The notes under the pieces were generated by a model. The model saw only the letters and a program-made list of their open reading frames with translations. It did no database searches and was not told where the DNA came from. The translations under genes and the position numbers were made by a program. Below, piece by piece: positions 8,659 through 17,030 of a stretch of 64,000 bases of DNA. Source of the stretch: Clostridia bacterium (lineage in GTDB: Bacteria > Bacillota > Clostridia > Lachnospirales > Cellulosilyticaceae). The stretch's first letter is position 1; each line of letters starts with the position of its first letter. The stretch lies in assembly GCA_029239755.1 (NCBI GenBank), contig JARBUI010000015.1, positions 20,881 through 84,880 on the forward strand, read 5' to 3'.

Positions 8659-9183
8659 ATGCCTAGTATTTTTAACACAATTGATAAGATTAAACCTGCA
8701 TATGATATGGTATATAAGGTCGTCCTTTTATTATGTAAGTTGCTTTTAGTAGTAGATATTGCCATTACTAGCATGGCAGTAGTTGGCAGATACACGCCAA
8801 TTATTCCGGATCCAGCATGGAGTGAAGAGGTTGTTTTAACTTGTATGGCCTATATGGCAGTTCTTTCTGCGGCTTTAGCCATTAGAAGAGGGGCACATAT
8901 TCGTATGACAGCATTTGATAGTTATTTACCTAAGAAGGTGGTAACTTCTCTAGATATCCTTTCAGATCTTGCAGTTTTTGCACTTGCTGTAGTGATGATA
9001 GTAGTAGGATGGAAATATGCAACAGTAATCGGTGGAAGAGGATCTTATGTAAGTATGCCAGGTGTTTCAAAGTTCTGGATGTATTTCCCGGTTCCCCTTG
9101 CTGGTATAGCTATGGTTATTTTTGAGATAGAGGCACTATATAATCACATTAAAGGACTTTTTGTAAAGGAGGGAAATAAATAA
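8659..9183 (+). CDS. dctQ: TRAP transporter small membrane subunit DctQ
   Basis: This 174-residue protein has four predicted transmembrane helices (about 20-42, 53-75, 94-118, 133-155) and the conserved WSEEV and AIRRGAHIRMTAFD stretches of DctQ. It stabilises the large subunit DctM in the membrane. AAGGAGGT lies just before ATG 8659. Its stop overlaps the dctM start by one base (TAATG), indicating translational coupling. Confidence 0.93.
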   Translation: MPSIFNTIDKIKPAYDMVYKVVLLLCKLLLVVDIAITSMAVVGRYTPIIPDPAWSEEVVLTCMAYMAVLSAALAIRRGAHIRMTAFDSYLPKKVVTSLDILSDLAVFALAVVMIVVGWKYATVIGGRGSYVSMPGVSKFWMYFPVPLAGIAMVIFEIEALYNHIKGLFVKEGNK

Positions 9184-10475
9184 TGAGTGCTGAAGGTATG
9201 GCAATATTGATTTTGCTCGGTAGTTTTTTCGTCATGGTATTTTTAAGATTTCCTATTGCTTATGCAGTAGCGCTTTCAGCTTTATTTTCTCTTTTGTACC
9301 AAGGACTTCCGCTTGCAACTATTGCGCAGCAGATGGTAAAAGGGATTAGTTCTTTCAGTCTTATGGCAGTGCCTTTCTTTATTACAATGGGAGTGCTCAT
9401 GGGATCAGGCGGGATCTCTGAAAAACTGATTGCACTGGCGAATGCTTGTGTTGGCTGGATGCGAGGAGGTATGGCGATGGTAAATATCGTTGCATCATAC
9501 TTCTTTGGAGGCATTTCAGGTTCTGCAGCAGCAGATACTGCATCTCTTGGTAGTATCTTAATTCCTATGATGGTAGAAGAAGGATACGATGATGACTTTT
9601 CAACAGCGGTTACCATTACTTCATCCTGCGAAGGACTTTTGGTTCCACCAAGTCATAACATGGTTATTTATGCAACTACTGCAGGTGGTATTTCTGTAGG
9701 AAGCCTTTTCCTTGCAGGTTATCTGCCAGCTGCAATACTAGCGGTATCCTTAATGATAGGCTCTTATATCATTTCTGTTAAGAGAAACTATCCAAAAGGG
9801 GCACCATTCAGCTTAAAGAATCTATTAAGGCAACTTAGTGTTTCGTTTTGGGCGCTTGCAGCTGTTCTAATCGTTGTAGTAGGTGTAGTTGGAGGAGTTT
9901 TCACAGCTACAGAATCGGCAGCTATTGCAGTTATTTATAGTTTAATTGTAAGTGTATTTATTTATAAAGGGCTTGACTGGAAAGGTGTTTGGCGAGTTCT
10001 TGGAGATTGTGTGGATACACTCGCTATCGTACTTATTCTGATTGCAACGTCTAGCATCTTTGGATTCTGTCTGACACGTTTGGGTGTTCCAACACTAGCC
10101 GCAAATGCAATTGTTACTCTTACAGATAATCCAATTCTTTTAGCAATACTTCTAAACGTTATCCTTTTAATTCTTGGATGTATTATGGATATGTCTCCAA
10201 TTATACTAATTGCTACACCGATTTTACTTCCAATTGCAACTTCAATCGGTATTGACCCTGTTCAGTTTGGTATTATGATGGTCTTAAACTGTGGTATTGG
10301 TCTTTTAACACCACCTGTTGGTGCGGTATTATTTATCGGTTCTGCAGTTTCTAAGGTATCGATGGAACGCGTTGTAAAAGCTACACTGCCATTTTATTTA
10401 TGTATGATTATTACGCTTTTACTTATTACCTTTATCCCAGGAATCAGTTTATGGATTCCAGCGTTATTTAGCTAG
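9183..10475 (+). CDS. dctM: TRAP transporter large membrane subunit DctM
   Basis: This 430-residue channel-forming subunit has about 12 hydrophobic helices. It has family hallmarks such as VPFFITMGVLMGSGGISEKLI, FFGGISGSAAADTASLGSILIPMM, LVPPSHNMVIYA, FTATESAAIAVIYSL and LLTPPVGAVLFIG. It moves substrate delivered by DctP using the sodium gradient. It is coupled to dctQ through a one-base overlap. The YcxB-like gene begins 8 bases after its stop and is probably in the same transcript. Confidence 0.95.
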   Translation: MSAEGMAILILLGSFFVMVFLRFPIAYAVALSALFSLLYQGLPLATIAQQMVKGISSFSLMAVPFFITMGVLMGSGGISEKLIALANACVGWMRGGMAMVNIVASYFFGGISGSAAADTASLGSILIPMMVEEGYDDDFSTAVTITSSCEGLLVPPSHNMVIYATTAGGISVGSLFLAGYLPAAILAVSLMIGSYIISVKRNYPKGAPFSLKNLLRQLSVSFWALAAVLIVVVGVVGGVFTATESAAIAVIYSLIVSVFIYKGLDWKGVWRVLGDCVDTLAIVLILIATSSIFGFCLTRLGVPTLAANAIVTLTDNPILLAILLNVILLILGCIMDMSPIILIATPILLPIATSIGIDPVQFGIMMVLNCGIGLLTPPVGAVLFIGSAVSKVSMERVVKATLPFYLCMIITLLLITFIPGISLWIPALFS

Positions 10476-10483
10476 AGACAACT

Positions 10484-10954
10484 ATGAAATATAAGTTTAC
10501 TTATCAAACAACAGCTTTGGATCTTTGGCAGTTATCCATGTACGGGATTTATGGATCAATGGCAGGGTTATGTAATGTTATATTTACTGTTGCCATGGTA
10601 CTGCTAAGTACAAAGCTTTGGGAAGATGCAAGCATCTTTGTGAAAATGTTTTTGGTTATCGGAATCTGTTTATTCACGGTTATTCAGCCTTTAGCTATTT
10701 ATATGCGAGCAAAAAGACAGGCGCTGCGTCTTCCTAAAGATATGAAGATAGAGTTTGACGATAAAGGCATCCATATAAAAACTGAAAAGCAAAGTTCAGA
10801 TTTGAAATGGAGTACGATAAAAGGTATATCAAAAAAACCGACTATGGTGGTTATTCGTTCAACGACTAAACATGGCTTTGTACTAACGAATAAGGTTTTG
10901 GGAAAACAAAAAGAAGCCTTATATAACTATGTAGTTTCAAAGATTCAAGGTTGA
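10484..10954 (+). CDS. YcxB-like membrane protein of unknown function
   Basis: This 156-residue protein has two hydrophobic segments (about 22-44 and 52-72) and a C-terminal soluble part (about 85-156). In that part, IEFDDKGIHIKTEKQSSDLKWSTIKGISKKPTMVVI resembles the YcxB-like domain found beside transport genes in Firmicutes. The function is unknown. It follows dctM after 8 bases with only a weak Shine-Dalgarno site (TAGAGA) and ends before a hairpin at 10987, so it is probably the last gene of the TRAP operon. The family assignment is tentative. Confidence 0.75.
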   Translation: MKYKFTYQTTALDLWQLSMYGIYGSMAGLCNVIFTVAMVLLSTKLWEDASIFVKMFLVIGICLFTVIQPLAIYMRAKRQALRLPKDMKIEFDDKGIHIKTEKQSSDLKWSTIKGISKKPTMVVIRSTTKHGFVLTNKVLGKQKEALYNYVVSKIQG

Positions 10955-10986
10955 AAGAGGATATAATTATCTATTATATAAAGATG

Positions 10987-11026
10987 AAGCTGTATTTACA
11001 GAATATGTATTTACGGCTTTGTTTTT
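10987..11026 (+). terminator. Probable terminator of the first TRAP operon
   Basis: An 8-bp stem with one G-U pair (AAGCTGTA at 10987-10994 with TACGGCTT at 11012-11019) encloses a 17-base loop and is followed by TGTTTTT. The long loop makes it weaker than the other terminators here. Confidence 0.5.
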
Positions 11027-11129
11027 GATATGACCAGCATGTGTAAAATTTTATATAGACATTGTTTTGGGGATTGTATGTGTTTTTATAAGCCTTGCTA
11101 AGAAATTTAGACTATGAGGAGGAGAAATT

Positions 11130-11459
11130 ATGGTAATTAAAGAAAATGATGCAAAAGTAACTGTTTTAAATGACCTTGCAACACGTACCTTAATGGTTCA
11201 TAATGATAAATTAATGATGGTTCGTTTTGATTTTAAAAAAGGTGGTATTGGTGAGCCACATAGCCATGACGTTCATGATCAAGTAGGCTATATTTTGTCA
11301 GGAAAATTTGAGCTTATGTGCAATGGTGAGACGACAATTGTAACCGCTGGAGATTCTTATGTAGCGAATCCTGGTGTTGTTCATGGGGTTGTTGCCCTAG
11401 AAGATGGTGCAATATTAGATGTCTTTACGCCTATTAGGGATGAATTTATTCCTAATTAA
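11130..11459 (+). CDS. kdgF: KdgF cupin, 4,5-unsaturated galacturonate linearising enzyme
   Basis: This single cupin domain of 109 residues closely follows KdgF, which opens the unsaturated galacturonate from pectate lyase and oligogalacturonide lyase products to the linear 5-keto-4-deoxyuronate used by KduI. The metal ligands His44, His46 and Gln51 (in GEPHSHDVHDQVGY) and His85 (in GVVHGVVALEDG) match the family, as does the end LDVFTPIRDEFI. GAGGAGGAG precedes ATG 11130. It has terminators on both sides and is probably transcribed alone. It links the TRAP operon to kduID, about 9 kb upstream. Confidence 0.9.
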   Translation: MVIKENDAKVTVLNDLATRTLMVHNDKLMMVRFDFKKGGIGEPHSHDVHDQVGYILSGKFELMCNGETTIVTAGDSYVANPGVVHGVVALEDGAILDVFTPIRDEFIPN

Positions 11460-11532
11460 TTTTTATCTCTAGGATATTATTTTTTATTGAAGTCATAGTA
11501 CATGAAAACTTTATTAAACAAAATAAAACAAC

Positions 11533-11563
11533 AGGCAGACCTTAAGAGGTCTGCCTTATTTAG
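11533..11563 (+). terminator. Terminator after kdgF
   Basis: A 9-bp stem (AGGCAGACC at 11533-11541 with GGTCTGCCT at 11548-11556) is followed by TATTTAG. AAAATAAAACA lies before it, so it may act in both directions. Confidence 0.8.
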
Positions 11564-11626
11564 TTTACAGATTATTTAAGCATTATTTATAGATAATTTA
11601 AAAATTTTTGGTAAATAACTACTATA

Positions 11627-11686
11627 TTTTGTAATTTTATAAAAAAAATATTGTAATTGTCATAAAAATGATATAAAATTACAAAA
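11627..11686. repeat. 14-bp perfect inverted repeat before the LacI-type gene
   Basis: TTTTGTAATTTTAT (11627-11640) and its exact reverse complement (11673-11686) are separated by 32 bp. The right arm overlaps a candidate -10 box. TTGTAATTG in the middle (11651-11659) repeats the core. This could be a pair of operator half-sites or a large AT-rich hairpin. The role is unknown. Confidence 0.6.
11651..11679 (+). promoter_or_regulatory. Candidate promoter of the LacI-type regulator
   Basis: TTGTAA (11651-11656) and TAAAAT (11674-11679) have 17 bp between them. The -10 box lies inside the right arm of the inverted repeat. Each box departs from consensus by one or two bases, so this is a moderate prediction. 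Confidence 0.45.
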
Positions 11687-11688
11687 AG

Positions 11689-11698
11689 AAAACGTTTT
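11689..11698. promoter_or_regulatory. Candidate LacI-family operator
   Basis: The 10-bp palindrome AAAACGTTTT has the central CG typical of LacI-family operators and lies just after the candidate promoter, near the expected transcription start. Autoregulation by the following gene is plausible but unproven. Confidence 0.45.
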
Positions 11699-11742
11699 AG
11701 TAAAAAGATTTAGTAAAAAGATTTCTCTAGGAGGGGATTAAG

Positions 11743-12798
11743 ATAAAAGTTAATAGTAAACCCACACTTAAAGACATAGCTGAAAGATTGAATGTATCTG
11801 TGGGTACAGTACATAGAGCTATTTATAATAAAGCAGGAGTAAGTGAAAAAGTAAGAGCAGCTATACTTGAGGAAGTTGAAAGGTGTAATTTCCAAGTAGA
11901 TACAGCGGCATCAGTACTAAGGCGTAATGAAGTCAATATAGCTGTAGTTCTTCCAATCGCAACAGGCGAAGGGAGATATTTCTTTGAAAGCCTATGGGAG
12001 GGGGCAAAGGAGATTGAAAAAGAACTTAAGAAATCTAAGGTTAACTTTCATTTTATTCCAATGGAAAATGATATTAATGATCAAAATAGAGTACTTGCGA
12101 AGCTTTATGATGAAAATGCAGACCAGCTGCACGGGCTCTTAACCATTGCATGGGATGAAGATGGTGCAGTTGAATGGATTAATCGTTATTCCAATAGAGG
12201 GGTGCCTGTAGTATTAGTTAACACAGATGCGAAAAATAGTAAGCGCATTTGCTATGTTGCAGCACCAAACCGTAAATCAGGCCAATTGGCAGGAGAGGCT
12301 ATGTGCAAGTTTATAGGGACTGGTACTGGGAAAATAGTAGTACTTGCTGGGAAAGAAAATATACATAGTCATAAGGTGTCTGTTGAAGGTTTTGAGAGTT
12401 ATGTAAACGATTTTAAATCAGAGTGCGAAATGTTAAAAATATATGGGTTTGGGGAGCAAAAGCTTAAAGATAAATTAATTAAAATGCTGAAAGAAAATGG
12501 AGATGTTACAGGCATTTTTTCCTGTAATGCAAGAAATACTTATGTTTTATGTAAGGTTATAAAAAGTTTAAACTTATCAGGGAAAATCTCAGTTGTTGGA
12601 ACAGATGTATTTAAGGAGATTTTAGAGTTTTTTGATGATGGGACACTTACTGCATCTATTTATCAATACCCTAAACTCCAAGTCATGAAAGCACTCCAAA
12701 TCTTATATGATTATATTGCATTTAATACTGAATGCAATCCCATAGAGCAAGTACCTATTGGGCTTGTTATGAAAAGTAATTACGAATATTACTTATAA
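11743..12798 (+). CDS. LacI-family regulator with sugar-binding domain and non-canonical start
   Basis: The product has an N-terminal LacI helix-turn-helix (TLKDIAERLNVSVGTVHRAIYNKAGVSEKVR, about residues 7-38 counted from 11743) and a periplasmic-binding-protein-like sensor domain (about 62-350). There is no ATG, GTG or TTG ahead of the helix-turn-helix. The frame is closed by TAG at 11728-11730, and TTG 11788 would remove the first recognition helix. AGGAGGGG at 11729-11736 lies 6 bases before ATA 11743, which I take as the start; ATT 11737 is too close. It probably controls the second TRAP/UROD operon beginning 63 bases downstream (inference from position). The product from 11743 would be 351 residues. 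Confidence 0.82.
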   Translation: MKVNSKPTLKDIAERLNVSVGTVHRAIYNKAGVSEKVRAAILEEVERCNFQVDTAASVLRRNEVNIAVVLPIATGEGRYFFESLWEGAKEIEKELKKSKVNFHFIPMENDINDQNRVLAKLYDENADQLHGLLTIAWDEDGAVEWINRYSNRGVPVVLVNTDAKNSKRICYVAAPNRKSGQLAGEAMCKFIGTGTGKIVVLAGKENIHSHKVSVEGFESYVNDFKSECEMLKIYGFGEQKLKDKLIKMLKENGDVTGIFSCNARNTYVLCKVIKSLNLSGKISVVGTDVFKEILEFFDDGTLTASIYQYPKLQVMKALQILYDYIAFNTECNPIEQVPIGLVMKSNYEYYL

Positions 12799-12806
12799 TA
12801 AAGTTT

Positions 12807-12826
12807 TTTAAACTAAGCAGTTTAAA
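12807..12826. repeat. AT-rich hairpin between the regulator and the second dctP
   Basis: TTTAAACT and AGTTTAAA form a perfect 8-bp inverted repeat around AAGC, 9 bases after the regulator's stop. No T run follows, so an operator or message-processing site is as likely as a terminator. Confidence 0.5.
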
Positions 12827-12861
12827 GATAAATATTTACACATTATGAGGAGGGTATTAGA

Positions 12862-13947
12862 ATGAAAAAACTTACGTCTTTATTATTAGCCATGGCATTT
12901 GCAACGATGACATTTACAGGCTGTGGCGGAGCAAAACCAGCAGCAGAAACTAGCAAGACAGAGGCTGCAGCACCAAAGGCAGAAGAAGCAAAAACTGAAG
13001 AGGCAGCAGCACCTGCTGATAAAGCAGCAGCTCCAGAACTTGTACTTAAATATGGGGAGTTAAATCCAGAAACACATCCGATGGCTGAAGGGGCAAAAGA
13101 GTTTGCACGCCTTATCTCAGAAAAAACAAACGGGCGTATCCAAATAGATACTTATTTTGCAGGACAACTTGGAGACGAAAAAACTATGATGCAAAGTCTT
13201 CAGATGGGCGCTGTAGATATGTTTAGAGGAAATGTTGTTTCTATGGGAGACTTTGGGGCAAAACCAATGAGTGTATTAGGGTTACCTTATGTTTTTAGAG
13301 ACTTAGATCATCTTTCTAAAGTACTTAGAAGTGATATCGGGATTAATCTTTTAGATGAAGTTCAAAAAGCTGGTACACAAATGGTAGCTATTGGTTATAT
13401 GGAAGAAGGACCTAGAAATATGTTTTTCACTAGTAAAAAAGTAACAAAGCTTGCAGACTTAAAAGGGTTAAAAATAAGAGTGCCAGAGACACAACTTATG
13501 ATGGATACGATAAAAGCTTTAGGTGCTAGTCCAACACCAATTTCCTATGCTGAGCTTTATACTTCACTTCAGACAGGTGTTGTTGATGGGGCCGAGAATG
13601 GCATAACAGGTTATGCGACTAACAACTTCAATGAAGTTGCTCCAATTTTTGTAAAAGATGCACATACTTTTGGGACGGGGTTAATGCTTGTTTCAGAAAA
13701 AACATGGAATAAGATTTCAGATGAAGATAAAGCAATATTTAAAGCAGCAGCTACAGAAGCTATGGACTATGTACTTGAAGGAACTAAGGAAAAAGAAGAA
13801 CAATACTATAAGGATGTTGTAGCTAAAGGAGCAGAAATCATTGAACTAACAGATCAAGAAGCATGGCAAGAAGCTGCAAAACCTGTACTTGAAACATATG
13901 GTAAAGACTATATGGACCTTATTGAACAAATAAAAGCAGTTAAATAA
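12862..13947 (+). CDS. dctP: Second TRAP substrate-binding lipoprotein DctP
   Basis: This 361-residue binding protein has a lipoprotein signal ending FTGCGG (Cys near 20) and an Ala/Glu/Lys-rich linker to about residue 55. The DctP domain includes LNPETHPMAEGAKEFARLISEKTNGRI, VLGLPYVFRD, LKGLKIRVPETQLMMDTIKALGASPTP with the substrate Arg, and ELYTSLQTGVVDGAENG. Its NPETHPM and FARLISEKTNGR segments are closer to the sensor-operon protein at 6216-7214 than to the first DctP. The two may therefore bind the same ligand (inference). GAGGAGGG precedes ATG 12862. Confidence 0.94.
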   Translation: MKKLTSLLLAMAFATMTFTGCGGAKPAAETSKTEAAAPKAEEAKTEEAAAPADKAAAPELVLKYGELNPETHPMAEGAKEFARLISEKTNGRIQIDTYFAGQLGDEKTMMQSLQMGAVDMFRGNVVSMGDFGAKPMSVLGLPYVFRDLDHLSKVLRSDIGINLLDEVQKAGTQMVAIGYMEEGPRNMFFTSKKVTKLADLKGLKIRVPETQLMMDTIKALGASPTPISYAELYTSLQTGVVDGAENGITGYATNNFNEVAPIFVKDAHTFGTGLMLVSEKTWNKISDEDKAIFKAAATEAMDYVLEGTKEKEEQYYKDVVAKGAEIIELTDQEAWQEAAKPVLETYGKDYMDLIEQIKAVK

Positions 13948-13961
13948 CTTACATACATAGA

Positions 13962-13992
13962 AGGCAGGCCGCTGCGCCTGCCTATATTTTTT
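13962..13992 (+). terminator. Attenuator hairpin between the second dctP and dctQ
   Basis: The 8-bp GC-rich stem AGGCAGGC/GCCTGCCT (13962-13969 with 13976-13983) is followed by ATATTTTTT. It sits in the same place as the hairpin in the first TRAP operon and probably sets a high ratio of binding protein to membrane subunits. Confidence 0.7.
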
Positions 13993-14033
13993 AAACAATA
14001 AGCTTTTATAGATTTGAGAAAGGGGATATGACA

Positions 14034-14492
14034 ATGAGTAAGATTGCAGATGGTTTTTTTAAAGCAGTTATGTTTGTATGTCAGATATTCATGGCTGCAC
14101 AAGTTCTGGTAGTAGCTTATGTATTTTTTGGTCGTTATGTTTTTGGTAATACTCCGGGGTGGGGGGAGCCAGTTGCTTTAATGTGCCTTGTATGGATGTG
14201 TATTCTTAGTTCAGCTCTAGCTGTCAGAGATGATTCACATCTTCGTATGAGTATTATTGATGATTTTTTATCTAAGAAGAGTTTACTATTTTTAGATTAT
14301 CTTACAATGGCAGTTACAGCTGTCTTCGGAATCTTTATGATTTATGCAGGAACACAGCTTACTATGTTAGCATCTAAAAATATTATGCCAGGTCTTTATA
14401 TTGCTACAAGCTGGATGACTCTTGTAGTACCAATAACAGGCTTTGCTTATTTTCTTGCAATTATTGATAGATTGAGGGGGATGAAAAAATGA
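14034..14492 (+). CDS. dctQ: Second TRAP small membrane subunit DctQ
   Basis: This 152-residue membrane protein has four predicted helices (about 10-32, 45-66, 84-106, 120-142) and the DctQ stretches FGRYVFGNTPGWGEPVAL and AVRDDSHLRMSIID. The ATG at 14034 lies 8 bases after AAAGGGG. An in-frame ATG at 14028 is only 2 bases from it and less likely. Its end overlaps dctM by 4 bases (ATGA). Confidence 0.92.
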   Translation: MSKIADGFFKAVMFVCQIFMAAQVLVVAYVFFGRYVFGNTPGWGEPVALMCLVWMCILSSALAVRDDSHLRMSIIDDFLSKKSLLFLDYLTMAVTAVFGIFMIYAGTQLTMLASKNIMPGLYIATSWMTLVVPITGFAYFLAIIDRLRGMKK

Positions 14493-15784
14493 CACCAGAA
14501 GTTATTGCTGCTTTTTTGCTTGTAGGTCTTTTTCTAGGACTTATTGTATTAAGAGTACCTATGGTCTTTGCAATCGGATTTGCAACACTTGTAACGACTA
14601 TTTACCTTAAAATGCCTGTTATGATGATGGCTCAAAATATCGTAAAGGGTATCAATGTATATACAATTCTTGCTGTACCTTTCTTCATTCTAGCAGGAGA
14701 GATGATGGGTGCAGGTGGTATTTCCAAGCGTCTTATTGCCTTATCTAATGCGTTGGTTGGTTGGATCAGAGGCGGTCTTGCAATGGTTAATATTGTAGCA
14801 TCTGTATTCTTTGGAGGGATTTCAGGTTCATCAGCAGCTGATACAGCATCTATCGGACCTATTCTTATTCCTATGATGGAAGACCAAGGCTATGACCTAG
14901 ATTTTTCAACCAATGTTACAATGGCTAGCTCAGTTCAAGGAATCCTCATTCCGCCTAGTCAAAACATGGTTATCTTTTCACTTGTTGCAGGGGGCGTGTC
15001 TATAGGTAAGCTCTTTATGGGTGGGCTTGTGCCAGGGCTAGTACTTGCTATTGCACTTATGATTTATAGTTACTACATAGCTGTTAAAAAAAACTATCCA
15101 GTAAGCAGCACATTTGATATCAAAAATATAGGTAGAACATTTGTAGATGCAATTTGGGGGATTATTACAGTATTTATTGTTGTATTTGGTGTTATTTCAG
15201 GGGTGTTTACAGCGACAGAGTCAGCGGCTATAGCAGTTTTGTGGGCATTCATTGTAACCTTCTTTGTGTATAGAGAAATACCTATCAAAGAACTGGGTGG
15301 TATCCTTAGCCGTTCACTAAAAACACTTTCAACTGTCCTAATTCTTATGGGAACAGCAGGTTCATTTGGATGGATGCTTACGTATTTAAGAGTACCTCAG
15401 ATGATTGCGGATTCACTTTTTTCAGTTACTGATAATAAAATTATTATTTTACTTATGCTCAATGTACTTTTATTATTCCTGGGGATGTTAGTTGATATGG
15501 CTTCTATTATCCTGATCGTTACACCAATTCTGCTTCCTATTGCAGCATCTATAGGTATGGATCCTGTGCATCTGGGGGTCATGATGGTACTTAACTTAGG
15601 GATTGGTCTTCTTACACCTCCTGTAGGAACAACATTATTTATTGGTAGTGCAATTTCTGGAATTAAAATAGAAAAACTAGCTAAATCTATGCTGCCATTT
15701 TATGCTGTTATGGTCATTGTACTATTACTTATTACTTTTATTCCTGGCATTGTTATGACATTACCAAACCTTATTTTCGGATAA
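14489..15784 (+). CDS. dctM: Second TRAP large membrane subunit DctM
   Basis: This 431-residue DctM has about 12 hydrophobic helices. It shows AVPFFILAGEMMGAGGISKRLI, FFGGISGSSAADTASIGPILIPMM, ILIPPSQNMVIFS, FTATESAAIAVLWAF and LLTPPVGTTLFIGSAISG, aligning along its full length with the DctM at 9183-10475. It is coupled to dctQ by an ATGA overlap. The UROD-family genes start 77 bases after it and are probably co-transcribed, since no terminator is visible in that gap. Confidence 0.95.
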   Translation: MTPEVIAAFLLVGLFLGLIVLRVPMVFAIGFATLVTTIYLKMPVMMMAQNIVKGINVYTILAVPFFILAGEMMGAGGISKRLIALSNALVGWIRGGLAMVNIVASVFFGGISGSSAADTASIGPILIPMMEDQGYDLDFSTNVTMASSVQGILIPPSQNMVIFSLVAGGVSIGKLFMGGLVPGLVLAIALMIYSYYIAVKKNYPVSSTFDIKNIGRTFVDAIWGIITVFIVVFGVISGVFTATESAAIAVLWAFIVTFFVYREIPIKELGGILSRSLKTLSTVLILMGTAGSFGWMLTYLRVPQMIADSLFSVTDNKIIILLMLNVLLLFLGMLVDMASIILIVTPILLPIAASIGMDPVHLGVMMVLNLGIGLLTPPVGTTLFIGSAISGIKIEKLAKSMLPFYAVMVIVLLLITFIPGIVMTLPNLIFG

Positions 15785-15861
15785 AACAGTAAAAGGAAGG
15801 TCTTAAGTGCCTGTCTATATTTTTACATTGGATGATAGTATAATTAAGGAGATGATCTGTA

Positions 15862-17001
15862 ATGACACCGAGAGAACGATTGCTATATGTCATGAATGGT
15901 GGAATACCTGACAGAGTACCCGTCAGTCCATTTGTGCAAGAAGAATTTCTTTCCTATTATTTTAATAAGAGTAATACAGATAGACTTATAGATGCGGTTA
16001 AATGTGCAGAAGAGTTAGATTTTGATCTTATTACAAAACAGTACATTTATGCAGCACCTTATTTTATGATGAAAAGCTATCCAAATTGGGAGATAGAGAC
16101 TTCGACAGAAAAAAAAGATGGTAATATCTATAAAATAACAAAAGTCAAAACGCCATCGAGAGAGCTAAGGCACGTGGAAGGGGCCCCTTATATCGAACAG
16201 TCTATTACAGGTATTCACTTTAGTACAATAGAATATCTTATTAAAGATGAGAACGACTTTGAAGCTTTTAGGAAGTATTGCCCAGAAATGGGTAAACAAG
16301 TTGCTAATGAAATTATAGAAGCTGGGAAGTTTGCGACAAAGTATATTGGAACACGCGGAATTAACTGTCCATGGGCTATTGGCAGTGTGTATAACCTCGT
16401 ATCTACTTACATGGATGTACAGCAGCTTATGATGGATGCACTTGTTGAAGAGGATTACTATAAAACTTATATGAACTTTTTTGCTGATATTGTAGCTAAA
16501 AATTATGAGGTTTTCGCTCAGAGTGATTATGACTGCGTAGGTATACAGGGGAATATTGCAAATGGTTCTATGATGGGTGAAGACTTCTTTAATGAACATG
16601 TTCTTCCATATGAAAGAAGAACGCTTGATATTTTAAATGCAGTAAAAAAGCCAAGTATTTATCATAATTGTGGGAACGCAAAGTCTTTATACCCTTGCTA
16701 TAAGGAGCTAGGTATTACTGCGTGGGAAACGATTGCACCGCCTCCTCAAGGAGACAATAACTTGGCTGAAGTAAAAGAGTATTTTGGAAGTTCCCTTATA
16801 CTTTGTGGTGGACTTGACCAAATTAATTTCTTGAAAGAAGCAACGCCAGAAGAAGTTGAAAATGCAGCTGCGGCAGCTACTGAGATAGGAAAACCAGGTG
16901 GATACTATATCTTTGCTGCATCAGATTATCTTGAAAAAAATACACCTATAGAAAATATCAAGGCTATGATCAGAGGCTCTAAAGCAGCTGGAAAATACTA
17001 A
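15862..17001 (+). CDS. UROD-family protein 1 (MtaA/CmuA-like fold)
   Basis: This 379-residue protein starts MTPRERLLYVMNGGIPDRVPV, the usual opening of uroporphyrinogen-decarboxylase-family proteins outside heme synthesis. His268 and Cys270 form the HxCGN metal motif (YHNCGN) and Cys315 lies in LILCGGLDQ. At the place where the two next proteins have their last Cys, this one has FAAS. The family includes corrinoid-dependent methyltransferases (MtaA, CmuA) as well as many uncharacterised proteins. No heme genes are nearby, so porphyrin decarboxylation is unlikely. AAGGAGATGA precedes ATG 15862. Its substrate is unknown; context suggests a modified uronate (inference). Confidence 0.82.
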   Translation: MTPRERLLYVMNGGIPDRVPVSPFVQEEFLSYYFNKSNTDRLIDAVKCAEELDFDLITKQYIYAAPYFMMKSYPNWEIETSTEKKDGNIYKITKVKTPSRELRHVEGAPYIEQSITGIHFSTIEYLIKDENDFEAFRKYCPEMGKQVANEIIEAGKFATKYIGTRGINCPWAIGSVYNLVSTYMDVQQLMMDALVEEDYYKTYMNFFADIVAKNYEVFAQSDYDCVGIQGNIANGSMMGEDFFNEHVLPYERRTLDILNAVKKPSIYHNCGNAKSLYPCYKELGITAWETIAPPPQGDNNLAEVKEYFGSSLILCGGLDQINFLKEATPEEVENAAAAATEIGKPGGYYIFAASDYLEKNTPIENIKAMIRGSKAAGKY

Positions 17002-17030
17002 TGAATGTAAATTGAAAGAAATATATAATG

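Noticed and set aside
9260..9616. A 118-codon minus-strand frame inside dctM
   Set aside because: It is antisense to the conserved DctM helices, and its Ala/Ser/Pro-rich translation mirrors them.
11788..12798. TTG 11788 as start of the LacI-type regulator
   Set aside because: It would delete TLKDIAER, the first helix of the DNA-binding domain, and has no Shine-Dalgarno site, whereas AGGAGGGG lies 6 bases before ATA 11743.
13962..13992. The GC-rich hairpin as the end of the second TRAP operon
   Set aside because: dctQ starts 42 bases later with a good ribosome binding site and no new promoter is visible, so partial termination fits better.
16165..16599. A 144-codon open frame on the minus strand inside the first UROD gene
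   Set aside because: It lies fully inside a well-supported plus-strand gene, has no Shine-Dalgarno site and its translation (rich in Ile, Tyr, His, Cys) resembles no protein.
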